The notes under the pieces are model-generated. The model was not told the DNA's origin, did not search any database, and saw only the letters and a list, made by a program, of their open reading frames with translations. A program made the translations under genes and the position numbers. From NCBI GenBank assembly GCA_027578815.1, contig JANBTH010000472.1:1-16765 (forward strand): DNA of 16,765 nt, in the 5' to 3' direction. This document shows, one piece after another, positions 15,508 through 16,765 of this stretch. Within the stretch, counting starts at the first letter, position 1. The number at the start of each line of letters is the position of its first letter. Source of the DNA: Coemansia sp. RSA 1804. Lineage: Eukaryota > Kickxellomycota > Kickxellomycetes > Kickxellales > Kickxellaceae.

Positions 15508-15696
15508 ATGTTCAAGATGCTGCATGTGCCCGGGAGGAGAATAAGCAAGTGTATTTACTGTTTGCTAGTGACATTCCCCACACTTGAAGACATATATAAG
15601 GAAGATCTTATGCACATGTACTTTTTTCCACACATGCACATAAAACGAGTGGCAGCAGGAGCAGTATGCAGCTTATTTACGCACATTGACATGTGA
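15508..15696 (+). CDS. Weak small ORF candidate (62 residues) ending near poly(A) signals
   Basis: Starts MFKMLHVPGRRISKCIYCLL and ends AAGAVCSLFTHIDM. It has a hydrophobic patch, and no domain I recognise. Two AATAAA signals (15732-15737, 15741-15746) follow the stop by 35-50 bases, on the same strand. It would be convergent with the SANT gene that ends at 15785. The signals make it more interesting than a random frame, but AATAAA is common in AT-rich DNA. Confidence 0.2.
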   Translation: MFKMLHVPGRRISKCIYCLLVTFPTLEDIYKEDLMHMYFFPHMHIKRVAAGAVCSLFTHIDM

Positions 15697-15784
15697 AGAG
15701 GAAGGAAATTCGGTATGGATGTTCGCATTTCAATAAAGGTAATAAAGTGAGAGAAACGATAGACTAGCAACCCGCTTTACATTT

Positions 15785-16552
15785 CTATATTTCCTGCTCT
15801 TTTGGGACCTTTATATCAATCGTCTCCTCGCCTTCAATGTAGTCATAAACAACGTCCACGAGTCTTGTGTAAAAGCTGATGCACGCAAGGAAGATGACAG
15901 CACTAACGAGGGTCCGTATTTTAGATTGGTACTTTCTCCACCCAATGTTAAACCTACTGAGATGCCGGTAATCAGAGTAAATACGTTTACACTCATCGGG
16001 TGACCTTTTTGGAGCAAACTCCTTTGCAATGACAGTCCAATCAACATGACGGCTACCGCTGCCATCGCTTCCCTTACTGTCGCTGTTTTTCTTCAGAGCC
16101 GCTTGCTCGGCCTTATGTGCACCAGTACACATTCTATCTATTTCGCGTCTAGTCCAAACAGATCCCTTGCTCGATGTACGGTCGGTCAGTTGGCGCTGAA
16201 GTTGGTAGAACCTAGTCTTGCACTGCTCCTTGTCAAACCTAACCACTCTTCCTGCTACCTTCTCCCAATCGATCTCCTGGCCCTTATCAATGTACTGCTC
16301 TGTGACAGTGGTGTAGAGAATGCGTTCGTACTTTTGAGTCCAGCGTGGAGGTGTTTGCGATGATGGCGACAACAAATTAGGCCTTTTATTTTTAAAGCCT
16401 AGATTAAGATTGCGGATCAATAGAATCGATGACGGGCTTTTAATCTGTTGCTGTCTAATAATAGCAGATGTTGCTAGAGCTGCTCTTGCTTTTGATGTTA
16501 ATAATCGTTGCCTGGTGCAGGACGCAATCAGCAAGCGACTGACGTTTGACAT
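15785..16552 (-). CDS. Double SANT/Myb-like protein with mitochondrial-type presequence and C-terminal membrane segment
   Basis: A 255-residue single-exon protein, start at ATG 16552. The first 75 residues contain no Asp or Glu and are rich in Arg, Ser, Leu and Ala (MSNVSRLLIASCTRQRLLTS), a typical matrix-targeting presequence. Two SANT/Myb-like helical repeats follow: WTQKYERILYTTVTEQY...IDWEKVAGRVV...QCKTRFYQLQRQ (about 71-121) and WTRREIDRMCTGAHKAEQ...VDWTVIAKEFAPKRSPDECKRIYSDY (about 133-195). Both have the Trp-start and W..VA/IA core. Residues about 214-232 (TLVSAVIFLACISFYTRLV) form one hydrophobic segment, followed by an acidic tail. The combination suggests a membrane-anchored protein in mitochondria that may bind DNA or protein. 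The function is not known to me. Alternative: an ER or nuclear-envelope anchored factor. Confidence 0.82.
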   Translation of the reverse strand: MSNVSRLLIASCTRQRLLTSKARAALATSAIIRQQQIKSPSSILLIRNLNLGFKNKRPNLLSPSSQTPPRWTQKYERILYTTVTEQYIDKGQEIDWEKVAGRVVRFDKEQCKTRFYQLQRQLTDRTSSKGSVWTRREIDRMCTGAHKAEQAALKKNSDSKGSDGSGSRHVDWTVIAKEFAPKRSPDECKRIYSDYRHLSRFNIGWRKYQSKIRTLVSAVIFLACISFYTRLVDVVYDYIEGEETIDIKVPKEQEI

Positions 16553-16765
16553 CTTGAGAAAGAGTTACAAAGATAGTAAGATATTTTAAAGAAAGGCACG
16601 TATCACTACTACCACTACTAGATAGATAACAGACCAGTTTGTAGACAGGACTACGACAACAATATTGACAGATCTTAATCGTCCAGACAAGAAAAATGAA
16701 GCGACAACAGATGTTCAGAATGGCGGAAACCTAATGTACCCGTCTCCATCCCTAGGTTTTGGGGA
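16553..16765. other. Right-edge flank: promoter of the SANT gene
   Basis: 213 bp to the window edge. It should hold the 5' leader and promoter of the minus-strand SANT gene. A plus-strand ATG at 16696 opens only 12 codons (MKRQQMFRMAET) before TAA. It could be the tip of a divergent gene but cannot be judged here. Confidence 0.4.

Larger units (their letters stand above)
11610..15784. other. 4.2-kb region without a recognisable gene
   Basis: This is by far the longest gap in the window; the other gaps are 0.2-1.3 kb. It is mostly AT-rich. Islands of more mixed composition lie at about 12040-12130, 13080-13120, 13560-13720 and 14138-14240. It holds several short ORFs listed separately, a promoter-like segment near 13884, a 34-bp tandem repeat and small hairpins. 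No tRNA B-box, rRNA, snRNA or transposase signature was found. It could carry long non-coding RNAs, very small genes or relics. Confidence 0.6.

Noticed and set aside
15328..15696. Joining the 39- and 62-residue ORFs through a GTGAGA...TTTCCAG 52-nt intron
   Set aside because: The splice enters exon 2 in the wrong phase and stops after ICIN; no alternative GT gives the correct phase.
1..16765. CRISPR array, bacterial operon or prophage features
   Set aside because: No regularly spaced repeats; genes carry spliceosomal introns and eukaryote-only families, so the DNA is nuclear eukaryotic.

Overview
This looks like eukaryotic nuclear DNA, most likely from an early-diverging fungus (a Zoopagomycota or Mucoromycota-type genome). 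That assignment is inference. Genes are compact and mostly intronless. The three introns I can support are 128-154 nt long. Coding regions are GC-rich, the gaps are AT-rich, and there are no operons or Shine-Dalgarno sites. A CARM1/PRMT4-type arginine methyltransferase and a UHRF1-type SRA protein in the same stretch argue against an ordinary Dikarya yeast or mould.

Layout, left to right. The 5' end of a CARM1-like gene (minus, 1-411, running off the left edge). PPIL3-type cyclophilin (minus, 849-1367). Cytosolic serine hydroxymethyltransferase with an eight-codon first exon (minus, 1674-3214). An unrecognised coiled-coil protein (minus, 4014-4856). The diphthamide-pathway WD40 protein DPH7 (minus, 5145-6284). 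A 1.3 kb AT-rich gap with a diverged repeat pair and a weak small ORF. GPATCH4-type G-patch protein (minus, 7604-8491). It shares a 442-bp divergent promoter with a very small spliced gene for a cytochrome c oxidase subunit 7A-like protein (plus, 8934-9249), whose intron has a GC-AG boundary. A UHRF1-like UBL-PHD-SRA-RING protein (plus, 9678-11609). A 4.2 kb stretch with no recognisable gene but several short ORFs, a TATA/pyrimidine-rich promoter-like segment and small repeats. Last, a double SANT/Myb-like protein with a mitochondrial-type presequence and a C-terminal membrane segment (minus, 15785-16552).

The genes do not form one pathway, as is normal for a eukaryotic chromosome. Several touch methylation or RNA/protein modification: SHMT feeds one-carbon units, CARM1 methylates arginines, DPH7 de-esterifies diphthine, UHRF1 reads hemimethylated CpG, and GPATCH4 is linked to RNA modification. 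I treat that as coincidence unless synteny shows otherwise. The most informative items are the UHRF1 homologue without a tandem Tudor module, the membrane-anchored and probably mitochondrial SANT protein, the COX7A microgene with its GC-AG intron, and the small ORF candidates in the long gap. I found no tRNA, rRNA, CRISPR array or complete transposon.
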